Of a DNA stretch of 64,000 bases, positions 43,198 to 51,510 are shown in pieces (the stretch's first letter is position 1; the number at the start of each line of letters is the position of its first letter). Under the pieces are notes generated by a model. It saw nothing but the letters and a program-made list of their open reading frames with translations. It was not told where the DNA came from and searched no databases. Origin of the DNA: Oceanicella sp. SM1341 (GTDB taxonomy: Bacteria > Pseudomonadota > Alphaproteobacteria > Rhodobacterales > Rhodobacteraceae); NCBI RefSeq assembly GCF_003448965.1, contig NZ_QRGC01000002.1, positions 310,001 to 374,000 on the forward strand, in the 5' to 3' direction. The translations under genes and the position numbers were made by a program.

Positions 43198-44132
43198 TCG
43201 GGCAGATCGCCAACCGGCTCATCCTGTCTGTCCCGGTGCTCTTCGGGGTGCTGCTGCTGGGGTTCCTCCTGCTGCAGCTCGTCCCCGGAGACCCGGCGGT
43301 GGTGATTGCCGGCCCAGCCGCGCCCCCCGAGGTGCTCGATGCCATCCGCCAGGAAATGGGCCTCGACCAGCCGGTCATGGTCCAGTTCTGGAACTACCTC
43401 GCCCGCGTGGCGAGCGGGGACATGGGCCGGTCGCTCATCTCCAACAAGACGGTGCTCAGCGAGCTCGGCGGGGCGATCATCCCCACCGTCGAGCTGATGG
43501 TCGCCTGCCTGTTCTGGTCGATCCCGCTGGGGATCGGCATGGGCACCGTGGCGGCGGTGAAGCGCGGCTCCATCGCCGACCGCATCGTGATGGCGCTCTC
43601 GGTGGGCGGGGTTTCGCTGCCGATCTTCTTCATCTGCCTGCTCGCCATCCAGTTTCTCGGCGTGTACTGGCCGATCTTCCCGTTCATCGGGCGGGGCGGG
43701 CCGGTGTGGACCTATGACGGGTTCATGCACATCGTGCTGCCCGCGGTCTCGCTGGGGCTGATCTTCATCGGGCCGGTGGCGCGGATGACCCGCTCCTCGG
43801 TGCTGGAGGTGCTCAAGCTCGACCATGTGCGCACCGCGAGGGCCAAGGGCCTCTCCGAGCGCGCGGTGATCCTGCGCCACGCGCTGCGCAACGCGCTCAT
43901 CCCCGTGGTGACGCTGGTAGGGCTGCAGGCGGGCTACCTGCTCGGCGGCGCCATCGTGACGGAGACCATCTTCTCCTGGCCGGGCATCGGCCGGCTCGCG
44001 GTGGGCGCCATCCTGTCGAGCGACTTCCCCGTCGCGCAGGGCACCATCCTGGTGCTGGCGCTGGCCTTCATCGTGATCAACCTGATCGTCGACGTGCTCT
44101 ACGCACTGCTGGATCCGAGGGTGCAGGGATGA
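43194..44132 (+). CDS. DppB/OppB-type ABC transporter permease
   Basis: Permease of the peptide/nickel family, 312 residues. Typical features: N-terminal IANRLILSVPVLFGVLLLGFLLLQLVPGDP, the coupling motif TARAKGLSERAVILRHALRNALIPVVTLVG, and the end DVLYALLDPRV. Encoded between two amidohydrolase genes with coupled starts and stops, so likely imports an oligopeptide-like or other amide compound for this pathway rather than nickel. Confidence 0.92.
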   Translation: MIGQIANRLILSVPVLFGVLLLGFLLLQLVPGDPAVVIAGPAAPPEVLDAIRQEMGLDQPVMVQFWNYLARVASGDMGRSLISNKTVLSELGGAIIPTVELMVACLFWSIPLGIGMGTVAAVKRGSIADRIVMALSVGGVSLPIFFICLLAIQFLGVYWPIFPFIGRGGPVWTYDGFMHIVLPAVSLGLIFIGPVARMTRSSVLEVLKLDHVRTARAKGLSERAVILRHALRNALIPVVTLVGLQAGYLLGGAIVTETIFSWPGIGRLAVGAILSSDFPVAQGTILVLALAFIVINLIVDVLYALLDPRVQG

Positions 44133-45034
44133 CCGTGACCGCTGACGCAAACACCACCACCGCCACCCCCGAGGACGCGGCGCCCCCGCGCCGCGCCCCC
44201 TGGTGGCTGCGCCTGCTGCGTGACAGGGCGGCGGCCGCGGCGCTGATCCTGCTCGGGCTCATCGTGCTGGCCGCGATCCTCGCGCCGCTGATCTCCCCGG
44301 CCGACCCCTTCGCCAATTCGCGCAACGTGATGATCCCGCCGATCTGGTCGGAGCGCGGCATGGCCGAGCACCTGCTGGGCACCGACGGGCAGGGCCGCGA
44401 CATCCTCTCGCGCCTGCTCTACGGCACCCGTGTCACGCTGCTGATCGGGCTGATCGGCATGGGGCTGGGCGGGGTGATCGGCTCGCTCATGGGGCTGGTC
44501 TCGGCCTTCTACCCGCGGCTCGACCCCTGGATCATGCGCCTCGTCGACATGATGCTGTCCTTCCCCGCCATCCTGCTCGGCCTCGCGCTGGTGGCGGTGA
44601 TGGGGCAGGGGGTGGTGCCGGTCACCATTGCGCTGGGTGTCGCCTCCATCCCCGATTGCGCGCGCATCGCCCGCGGCATCGCGGTGGGCATCATGAAGCA
44701 GGAGTTCATCGAGGCCGGCCGCGCCGTGGGCCTGTCCGACCTCACGCTCTTCGTGCGCTACCTGCTGCGCAACGCGATCTCCTCGATCATGATCTTCATG
44801 AGCCTGCGCTTCGGCCAGCTCATCCTGCTCGGGGCGGCGCTGAGCTTCCTCGGCCTCGGCGCCCGGCCGCCGCAGGCCGAGCTGGGCATGATGGCCGCGC
44901 AGGGGCGCGACTTCCTGCTCTTCGCGCCGCATATCGCGGTGATCCCCTCCGTTCTCATCTTCCTGATCGTGCTCTGCGCCAACGTGGCCGGCGACGCGCT
45001 CAGGGACGTGCTCGATCCTCGCCTCCGGGGCTGA
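44129..45034 (+). CDS. DppC/OppC-type ABC transporter permease
   Basis: Second permease, 301 residues. The N-terminal WWLRLLRDRAAAAALILLGLIVLAAILAPL helix, HLLGTDGQGRDILSRLLYGTR and the coupling loop AGRAVGLSDLTLFVRYLLRNAISSI are diagnostic. The C terminus ends NVAGDALRDVLDPRLRG as in DppC. ATGA overlap with dppB. Confidence 0.92.
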   Translation: MTVTADANTTTATPEDAAPPRRAPWWLRLLRDRAAAAALILLGLIVLAAILAPLISPADPFANSRNVMIPPIWSERGMAEHLLGTDGQGRDILSRLLYGTRVTLLIGLIGMGLGGVIGSLMGLVSAFYPRLDPWIMRLVDMMLSFPAILLGLALVAVMGQGVVPVTIALGVASIPDCARIARGIAVGIMKQEFIEAGRAVGLSDLTLFVRYLLRNAISSIMIFMSLRFGQLILLGAALSFLGLGARPPQAELGMMAAQGRDFLLFAPHIAVIPSVLIFLIVLCANVAGDALRDVLDPRLRG

Positions 45035-45099
45035 TCCCCCGGGGCGGGCAACACCAGAAACCGCGAACGCGGTCCGTTACAACAAGGAGAGTCCCGACC

Positions 45100-46683
45100 A
45101 TGTCCTTCTCACCCATCAGGCTGAGCCTCGCGGCCGCGCTGGCGCTGGGCGCGCCGGCGATCGCCGCCGCCCAGACCTCCGTGACCATCGTGCGCGAGGT
45201 CGACAGCAACAACTACGACCCGCAGAAGTCCACCGCGCGCAGCGCCTCCGAAGTGCTGTTCATGATGGGCGACACGCTGGTGGGCCTCGACCCGGACATG
45301 CAGACCGTGGTGCCCATGCTCGCCGAGAGCTGGGAGATGTCCGAGGACGGCCTGACCTACACCTTCCACCTCAAGGACGGCGTGAAGTTCTGCGACGGCA
45401 AGGCGATGACCGCGGATGACGTGGTCTACACCTTCGACCGCTGGCTGGACCCGGAGACCAAGTCTCCCGTGGCCTGGCGCGCCGGCGAGGTGGAGAGCGT
45501 GACCGCCCCCGACCCGCTGACCGTGGTCTACAAGCTCAAGGCGCCGCACTCGGAGCTGCTCTACCAGCTCACCCAGTCCTTCGCGACCATCATCGACAAG
45601 GCGAATGTCGAGGCCCTGGGCCCCGATTTCGGCGTGACCGGCTTCAACGGCACCGGCCCGTTCTGCTGGCAGGAATGGACCCCGCGCAACACGATGACGC
45701 TGACCAAGCACGAGGGCTACAACTGGGGTCCCCCCATCTACGACACGCCCGACGCGCAGGTTGACGAGATCACCTGGCAGATCGTGCCGGAGGAGAACAC
45801 CCGCACCGTGGCCGTGCTCACCGGCCAGTCGCAGATCACCCAGTACGTGCCCTACATCGCGCTCAGCCAGCTGCGCGCCGCGCCGAACGTGAACATCGAG
45901 CAGTCCGACGCCGCGTTCTGGACCTACTTCCTGGGCTTCAAGGTCGACAAGCCCACCGTGTCCGACCCGGTGGTGCGCGAGGCGATCAACCTCGCGGTGA
46001 ACCAGCAGGCCATGACCGAGGACCTCTACTTCGGCGAAGTGCAGCCGGCCTATTCCTACGTCTCGGAAGGCGCGCTCGACTGGAACCACGCCCTCGACGA
46101 CGAGCTGCCGAAATACGACCCGGAGAAGGCCGTCGAGATCCTCGAGGCCGACGGCTGGACGCTCAACTCCGACGGCGTGCGCGAGAAGGACGGCGTGAAG
46201 CTGCAGCCGCTCGCCTATGTCTTCGCCGGCTCCACCTGGTCGAAGATCGCCGAGGCGGTGCAGGCGGACCTGCTGAAGGTCGGCATCGACATGCAGATCC
46301 AGGCCTTCGACGCCACCATCGCCTGGGGCAAGATGTCGACGCAGGAGTTCGACATGTTCGGCATGTCCTTCCCCTACGTCTCCTCGGGTGACGCGCTCAA
46401 CCTGTACTTCCGCTCGGCCAACATCCCCTCGCCCAACCGGATGAACTGGAACGACGCGAAGACCGACGAGCTGCTGCGCACCGGCCTCACCGCCACCAAC
46501 GACGCCGACCGCGCCGCCGCCTATGGCGAGGTGCTCAAGCAGGTGCACGAGGCCTATGTCTGGCTGCCGCTCTACCACGAGCCGATGACCATCGCCTCGT
46601 CCACCGAGCTCAAGCCGGTCGTGCCGCACAACCTCTACGGCTGCGGGCTCTACAAGGGCATCAGCATCGCCTACGCCGACTGA
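45100..46683 (+). CDS. DppA/OppA-type substrate-binding protein
   Basis: Periplasmic binding protein of solute-binding family 5, 527 residues. Sec signal MSFSPIRLSLAAALALGAPAIAAAQ. Family motifs are MLAESWEMSEDGLTYTFHLKDGVKFCDG, ADDVVYTFDRW and FNGTGPFCWQEW. Ribosome site AAGGAGA precedes the ATG at 45100. It defines the specificity of this importer, but ligand cannot be predicted from sequence by eye. A strong hairpin follows the gene. Confidence 0.92.
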   Translation: MSFSPIRLSLAAALALGAPAIAAAQTSVTIVREVDSNNYDPQKSTARSASEVLFMMGDTLVGLDPDMQTVVPMLAESWEMSEDGLTYTFHLKDGVKFCDGKAMTADDVVYTFDRWLDPETKSPVAWRAGEVESVTAPDPLTVVYKLKAPHSELLYQLTQSFATIIDKANVEALGPDFGVTGFNGTGPFCWQEWTPRNTMTLTKHEGYNWGPPIYDTPDAQVDEITWQIVPEENTRTVAVLTGQSQITQYVPYIALSQLRAAPNVNIEQSDAAFWTYFLGFKVDKPTVSDPVVREAINLAVNQQAMTEDLYFGEVQPAYSYVSEGALDWNHALDDELPKYDPEKAVEILEADGWTLNSDGVREKDGVKLQPLAYVFAGSTWSKIAEAVQADLLKVGIDMQIQAFDATIAWGKMSTQEFDMFGMSFPYVSSGDALNLYFRSANIPSPNRMNWNDAKTDELLRTGLTATNDADRAAAYGEVLKQVHEAYVWLPLYHEPMTIASSTELKPVVPHNLYGCGLYKGISIAYAD

Positions 46684-46700
46684 TCCCTCCGGCAGGAGAC

Positions 46701-46733
46701 GCCGGCTCCCCCCCCCCCGGGGCGGGGGGCCGG
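46701..46733 (+). other. Poly-C hairpin after the binding-protein gene
   Basis: GCCGGCTCCCCC pairs with GGGGGGCCGGC around a C-rich loop; the run contains eleven consecutive C (46708-46718). Such hairpins after binding-protein genes often stabilise the upstream transcript so the binding protein is made in excess. The homopolymer is also prone to length variation. Confidence 0.5.
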
Positions 46734-46763
46734 CCACCCAACCCCACGGAAAGACGAAGTGAC

Positions 46764-48209
46764 ATGACCGCTACCACCGTGATCCGCAACGCGGACTGGA
46801 TCATCGCCTGGGACGAGGCCGCCGGCGCGCATTGCTACCTGCAGGGCCAGGATGTCGCCTTCTCCGGCAACGCGCTCATCCAGGTGGGCGGCCGCTACGA
46901 GGGCGAGGCGGAGACCGAGATCGACGGCCGCGGCCGGCTGGTCAGCCCGGGCCTGGTCAACATCCACTCCCACCCCTCCTCCGAGGCGATGAACAAGGGC
47001 ATGCTGGACGAGCTGGGCTCGCCGCGGCTCTACATGTCCTCGCTCTACGAATTCATGCCGCTGTTCCGCCCCGACGCCGAGGGCGTGGCGGACTGCGTGC
47101 GCGTGGCGCTCTCCGAGGCGCTGCTCTCCGGTGTCACCACGCTGGTCGACCTCTCGGTGGCACACCCGCAGTGGCTCGACCTGATGGCCCAGTCCGGCCT
47201 GCGCGGCGTCATCGCGCCCATGTACCGCTCCGCGCGCTGGTACACGAAGAACGGCCATTCGGTGGAATACGAATGGGACGAGGCCGCCGGCCGCGCCGCG
47301 ATGGAGAACGCGCTCGAGGTGGTCGCCGCCGCCGAGGCGCATCCCTCCGGCCGGCTCTCGGGCATGATCGCGCCCTCGCAGATCGACACCTGCACGCCCG
47401 AGCTCATCCGCGACAGTTTCGACGCCGCGCAGGAGCGGGGGCTGAAGATGCAGCTCCACGCCGCGCAGAGCATGGTCGAGTTCCACGAGATCACCCGCCG
47501 CCACGGCCGCACCCCCTTCCAGTGGCTCGACGACCTGGGCGTGCTGAAGGACGGGGCGATCATCGGCCACGGCATCTTCCTCAACGACCATCCCAGCGCG
47601 AACTGGCCGCTGGCGGATGACTTCGACCTGCTGAAGGCCTCCGGCGCCGCGGTGGCGCATTGCCCCACCGTGTTCCAGCGCCGCGGCATCACCATGCGCA
47701 CCGTGGGCCGCTACCTGCGCGCCGGCATCCCGGTGGGCATCGGCACCGACACCTTCCCCCACAACATGATGGAGGAGATGCGCAACGCGCTCACCAACTC
47801 GCGCGTGATGTCCCAGAACGTCTACGACCTGCGCACCTCGGACATCTACAACGCCGCCACGGTGGGCGGTGCCGCGATCCTCGGCCGCTCCGACATCGGC
47901 CGCCTCGCGAAGGGCGCCAAGGCCGATTTCTTCATGGTCGACGTGAAGCACCCGGCCATGCGCCCGCTGCGCGACCCGGTGCAGTCGCTGGTCTACACCG
48001 CCGCCGAGCGCGCCCTGAAGGACGTCTGGGTCGACGGCCGCCAGGTGGTGCGCGAGGGCTCGGTGCTGGCCTTCGACCTCGACGCCGCCCTCGACGGGCT
48101 GGAGGCCGCACAGCGCCGCGCCGAACAGGCCTTCACCACGCTCGACTTCGCCGGCCGCAGCCATGACGAGGCCGTTCCCTTCGTCTTCCCGATCCGGAGC
48201 GACGCATGA
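46764..48209 (+). CDS. TRZ/ATZ-type amidohydrolase (deaminase/hydrolase family)
   Basis: Amidohydrolase of 481 residues, in the cytosine deaminase/chlorohydrolase-like group. Metal ligands are present: HSH in [10 protein letters not shown], His in [11 protein letters not shown], His in [10 protein letters not shown] and Asp in [13 protein letters not shown]. The motif usually reading HxxE reads HAAQ, so the Glu that assists deamination in many members is Gln. It may be a hydrolase acting on another leaving group. Located inside the transporter operon between the binding protein and the ATPases, with an ATGA overlap to the next gene. Confidence 0.86.
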   Translation: MTATTVIRNADWIIAWDEAAGAHCYLQGQDVAFSGNALIQVGGRYEGEAETEIDGRGRLVSPGLVNIHSHPSSEAMNKGMLDELGSPRLYMSSLYEFMPLFRPDAEGVADCVRVALSEALLSGVTTLVDLSVAHPQWLDLMAQSGLRGVIAPMYRSARWYTKNGHSVEYEWDEAAGRAAMENALEVVAAAEAHPSGRLSGMIAPSQIDTCTPELIRDSFDAAQERGLKMQLHAAQSMVEFHEITRRHGRTPFQWLDDLGVLKDGAIIGHGIFLNDHPSANWPLADDFDLLKASGAAVAHCPTVFQRRGITMRTVGRYLRAGIPVGIGTDTFPHNMMEEMRNALTNSRVMSQNVYDLRTSDIYNAATVGGAAILGRSDIGRLAKGAKADFFMVDVKHPAMRPLRDPVQSLVYTAAERALKDVWVDGRQVVREGSVLAFDLDAALDGLEAAQRRAEQAFTTLDFAGRSHDEAVPFVFPIRSDA

Positions 48210-49234
48210 GCGAAACCGCAACCCAGGCCCCTCCCGCCACCGCCGCCGCCACCGACGACGTGCTGCTCGACGTGCGCGACCTCAAGGTGCATTTCGACAC
48301 CGAAGCCGGCACCTTCCGCGCCGTCGACGGCGTGAGCTTCTCGGTGAAGCGCGGCAAGACGCTGGGCATCGTGGGTGAGAGCGGCTGCGGCAAGTCGGTC
48401 ACCTCCTCGGGCATCATGCGGCTGGTGCCGATGCCCCCGGGCCGCTTCGCCGGCGGCGAGGTGATGTTCGACGGCCGCGACCTGCTCAAGCTCTCCGAGA
48501 AGGAGATGCGCGGCATGCGCGGCGGCCGCATCGGCATGATCTTCCAGGAGCCGATGACCGCGCTCAACCCGGTCTACCGTATCGGCGACCAGATCATCGA
48601 GAGCCTGCGCGTGCACTCGGGCCTCGGCCGCGCCGCGGCGCGCAGGCGCGCCATCGAACTGCTCGACCTGGTGCGCCTGCCCTCGCCGGAAAAGCGGGTG
48701 GACGATTTCCCCCACCAGCTCTCCGGCGGCCAGCGCCAGCGCGTGATGATCGCCCTCGCGCTCGCCAACGACCCCGAGCTGCTGATCGCCGACGAGCCGA
48801 CAACCGCGCTCGACGTCACCATCCAGGCCCAGATCCTCGAGCTGATGCGCGACCTCTCGGCCCGCACCGGGGCGGCGATCGTGCTCATCACCCATGACCT
48901 CGGCGTGGTGGCCGAGACCTGCGACGACGTGGTGGTGATGTATGCCGGCCGGGTGGTGGAACGCGCGCCGGTGGCCGCGCTCTTCGCCGCGCCCCAGCAC
49001 CCCTACACCATCGGCCTGATGGCGGCGGTGCCGCGGCTCGACATCCAGTCCGACCGGCTGGAGACCATCCCCGGCTCGGTGCCGCCGCCCTACGCCAAGA
49101 TCGACGGCTGCCGCTTCGCCTCGCGCTGCCCGGTGGCCACCGACCAGTGCCGGGCCGAGCTGCCGCCGCTGCGCGAGCTCGCCCCCGGCCATTCCGTCGC
49201 CTGCTGGCGCGCGCCCCTGGAGGATGTGGCATGA
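48206..49234 (+). CDS. DppD/OppD-type ABC transporter ATP-binding protein
   Basis: ATPase of the peptide-type importer, 342 residues. Walker [11 protein letters not shown]-loop [13 protein letters not shown], signature [15 protein letters not shown], Walker [15 protein letters not shown] and [10 protein letters not shown] are intact. The C-terminal oligopeptide domain ends with the Fe-S-like cysteine pattern [14 protein letters not shown] typical of DppD. Coupled by ATGA at both ends. Confidence 0.93.
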   Translation: MSETATQAPPATAAATDDVLLDVRDLKVHFDTEAGTFRAVDGVSFSVKRGKTLGIVGESGCGKSVTSSGIMRLVPMPPGRFAGGEVMFDGRDLLKLSEKEMRGMRGGRIGMIFQEPMTALNPVYRIGDQIIESLRVHSGLGRAAARRRAIELLDLVRLPSPEKRVDDFPHQLSGGQRQRVMIALALANDPELLIADEPTTALDVTIQAQILELMRDLSARTGAAIVLITHDLGVVAETCDDVVVMYAGRVVERAPVAALFAAPQHPYTIGLMAAVPRLDIQSDRLETIPGSVPPPYAKIDGCRFASRCPVATDQCRAELPPLRELAPGHSVACWRAPLEDVA

Positions 49235-50295
49235 GCACGGTTCTCGAAGTCTCGAACCTCACGAAGCATTTCCCGGTGCGCCGCGGCCTGCTGCGCCGGC
49301 AGGTCGGCGCCGTGCAGGCGGTGAGCGACGTGAGTTTCTCGGTGAAGGCGGGCGAGACCCTCGCCATCGTGGGCGAGAGCGGCTGCGGCAAGTCCACCAC
49401 CGGCCGCGCCCTGCTGCGCCTGCTCGAGCCGAGCGCCGGCTCGGTGAAGCTCGACGGCGAGGAGATCACCGCCCTGCCGCCCTCGCGGCTGCGCGCCGCG
49501 CGCCGGCAGATGCAGATGGTCTTCCAGGACCCGTTCGGCTCGCTCAACCCGCGCATGACCGTGCGCGAGATCCTCGTCGAGCCGATGGTGCTGCACGGCA
49601 TCGCCAGCGGTGAGCGGGCGGAGGCGCGGGTTTCCGAGCTGCTGCGCACCGTGGGCCTCGCGCCCTACCATGCCGAGCGCTACCCGCACGAGTTCTCCGG
49701 CGGCCAGCGCCAGCGCATCTGCATCGCCCGCGCGCTCGCCACCCGGCCGCGGCTGATCGTGTGCGACGAGCCGGTCTCGGCGCTCGACGTGTCGGTGCAG
49801 GCGCAGATCGTGAACCTGCTGCAGGACCTGCAGCGCGAGTTCGGCCTGACGTATGTCTTCATCAGCCACGACCTTGCAGTGGTGCGCCACATCGCCAACC
49901 GCGTGGCGGTGATGTATCTCGGCCGCATCGTGGAGGAGGCGGAGACCTCCGCCCTCTTCGCCGACCCGCGCCACCCCTACACCCGCGCCCTGATCGCCGC
50001 CGCCCCGCGTCCGGCACCCGGCGCGGTGACGGGCCGCGAGGCGGTGCGGGGCGACGCGCCGAGCGCGCTCAACCCGCCCTCGGGCTGCGCCTTCCACCCG
50101 CGCTGCCCGCTTGCGACCGAGCGGTGCCGCACGGAGCGCCCCGAGCTGCGCGCCGTCTCGGGCAGCAACGTGGCGTGCCACCATGCGGAACAGGCCGAGC
50201 CGCTGCCGCTGCCCTCCGCCGCCTCCGCGCCCTCCGAGTTGCTCAACAGGCGCCTCGAGGTGCTGGCCCGCGCCCGCGCCGCCTCCGCCGCCTGA
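49231..50295 (+). CDS. DppF/OppF-type ABC transporter ATP-binding protein
   Basis: Second ATPase, 354 residues, completing the importer. Walker [11 protein letters not shown]-loop [16 protein letters not shown], signature [15 protein letters not shown], Walker [15 protein letters not shown] and [10 protein letters not shown] are intact; the C-terminal [14 protein letters not shown] cysteine cluster is present. The start at 49231 overlaps the previous stop. Last gene of the operon that begins at 39703. Confidence 0.93.
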   Translation: MSTVLEVSNLTKHFPVRRGLLRRQVGAVQAVSDVSFSVKAGETLAIVGESGCGKSTTGRALLRLLEPSAGSVKLDGEEITALPPSRLRAARRQMQMVFQDPFGSLNPRMTVREILVEPMVLHGIASGERAEARVSELLRTVGLAPYHAERYPHEFSGGQRQRICIARALATRPRLIVCDEPVSALDVSVQAQIVNLLQDLQREFGLTYVFISHDLAVVRHIANRVAVMYLGRIVEEAETSALFADPRHPYTRALIAAAPRPAPGAVTGREAVRGDAPSALNPPSGCAFHPRCPLATERCRTERPELRAVSGSNVACHHAEQAEPLPLPSAASAPSELLNRRLEVLARARAASAA

Positions 50296-50355
50296 GCGGT
50301 GCCTCCGGCACGGGCAGACCGGTGGCGCGTGCCGGGGACATCGGAGTGACAAAAG

Positions 50356-50384
50356 GGAAGGGGTCGCCACGGGCGGCCCCTTCC
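50356..50384. terminator. Hairpin between convergent dppF-like and lysR genes
   Basis: A 13-bp stem GGAAGGGGTCGCC/GGCGGCCCCTTCC (one G-T pair) with a 3-base loop, preceded by AAAAG and followed by a weak TC-rich run. Position between two converging genes fits a bidirectional terminator. Confidence 0.65.
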
Positions 50385-50490
50385 TCATCGTGGAGGGCGA
50401 GGCGCGGCATCCCGGCCGCTGCGCGTCAACCGGGTGCGCGGTGCAGTGGCTGGCGTGGCTCTCGAGAAACGGCGCGCGGGCCGGCCGGGC

Positions 50491-51390
50491 TCAGTCCTCC
50501 CGGCCGCCCTTCCAGGCCCGCGCGGCCTCGATGAAATCGGCGAGATAGGCCCGCCCGGCCTCCTCGGTGCGGTGTGCGGCGAAGAGCGTGCGGTGCAGGC
50601 CCGCGGGCCCGAGCGAGCGGCGGGCGAGGTTGGTGTCCCGCGCGGCGGAGCGCAGCACCCAGTCGGGCAGCACCGAAATGCCCTTGCCGCTCGCCACCAG
50701 CAGCAGGATGACGGCCGTCAGCTCCACCGGGCGCAGCTCCGCCGGCTCCACCCCCGCGGGGCCGAGGAAGCCGGTGAACACGTCGAGCCGCCCGCGCTCC
50801 ACCGGGTAGGTGATCAGCGTCTGGTCGCGGAAATCCTCCGGCTCGATCAACGGCTTGGTGGCCAGCGGGTGGCCCGGCGCGGCCACCAGCAGCCCCTCGT
50901 AGCCGAAGAGCGGCGCGAACATCACATCGCCCGTCTCCACCGGGTCCGACGAGATCACCAGGTCCACCAGCCCGCGCTGCAGCGCCGGAATGGCCTCGAA
51001 GCTCAGCCCGATGCGGATGTCGATCTCCACCTCCGGCCAGCGGGTGCGGAACCCCTCCAGCACCGGCAGCAGCCATTCGAAACAGGCGTGGCACTCGATG
51101 GCGATCAGCATCCGGCCGCTCTGCCCGCCGGCCATGCGCGAGAGATCCTCCTCCAGCGCCTCGACCTCCGGCAGCAGGCGCTGGGCCGCCTCCAGCACCT
51201 TCGCCCCCGCCGCGGTGAGGCGCAAGGGCCGCGAGTTGCGCATGTAGAGGTCGAGCCCCAGCAGCGCCTCCAACCCCTTGATCTGATGAGACAAAGCCGA
51301 TTGCGTGACGCAGAGCGTGTCTGCCGCCCGGGCGAGGCTGCCCTTCTCGTGTATCGCGCGCAGCGAGCGCAGGTGCCGCAGGTCGATCAT
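50491..51390 (-). CDS. metR: MetR-like LysR family regulator
   Basis: LysR regulator of 299 residues. The N terminus MIDLRHLRSLRAIHEKGSLARAADTLCVTQSALSHQIKGLE is close to the E. coli MetR pattern, and IECHACFEWLLPVLEGFRTRWPEVEIDI is a MetR-type co-inducer segment (homocysteine in E. coli). AGGAGC precedes the ATG at 51390. It is divergent from a MetE homologue, and a perfect MetR box lies between them. The frame is open far upstream through the antisense of the MetE gene, but that extension is not coding. Confidence 0.87.
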   Translation of the reverse strand: MIDLRHLRSLRAIHEKGSLARAADTLCVTQSALSHQIKGLEALLGLDLYMRNSRPLRLTAAGAKVLEAAQRLLPEVEALEEDLSRMAGGQSGRMLIAIECHACFEWLLPVLEGFRTRWPEVEIDIRIGLSFEAIPALQRGLVDLVISSDPVETGDVMFAPLFGYEGLLVAAPGHPLATKPLIEPEDFRDQTLITYPVERGRLDVFTGFLGPAGVEPAELRPVELTAVILLLVASGKGISVLPDWVLRSAARDTNLARRSLGPAGLHRTLFAAHRTEEAGRAYLADFIEAARAWKGGRED

Positions 51391-51416
51391 CCGGTGCTCC
51401 TGTCGATGTGAGCGGG

Positions 51417-51435
51417 TCTCATCTTGTCTATGAGA
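51417..51435. promoter_or_regulatory. Dyad TCTCAT-N7-ATGAGA in the metR/metE-like spacer
   Basis: Perfect 6-bp arms around CTTGTCT, adjacent to the MetR box and AT-rich. A likely second LysR recognition or activation site; LysR regulators commonly use one strong and one weaker site. Confidence 0.4.
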
Positions 51436-51439
51436 ACAA

Positions 51440-51452
51440 TGAAGTTGATTCA
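51440..51452. promoter_or_regulatory. MetR box
   Basis: TGAAGTTGATTCA matches the enterobacterial MetR consensus TGAANNWNNTTCA exactly. It lies 50 bases upstream of the metR-like start and 59 upstream of the MetE-like start, in the shared divergent promoter region. Confidence 0.7.
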
Positions 51453-51510
51453 ACTCTCCTCTCCGCCGACATACTGACCGCAAGACACGAGACACACCGG
51501 AGACCCCGCC

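Noticed and set aside
51391-51510. SAM-II riboswitch upstream of the MetE-like gene
   Set aside because: No SAM-II pseudoknot pattern could be drawn in this 120-base region; the recognisable control element is the MetR box.
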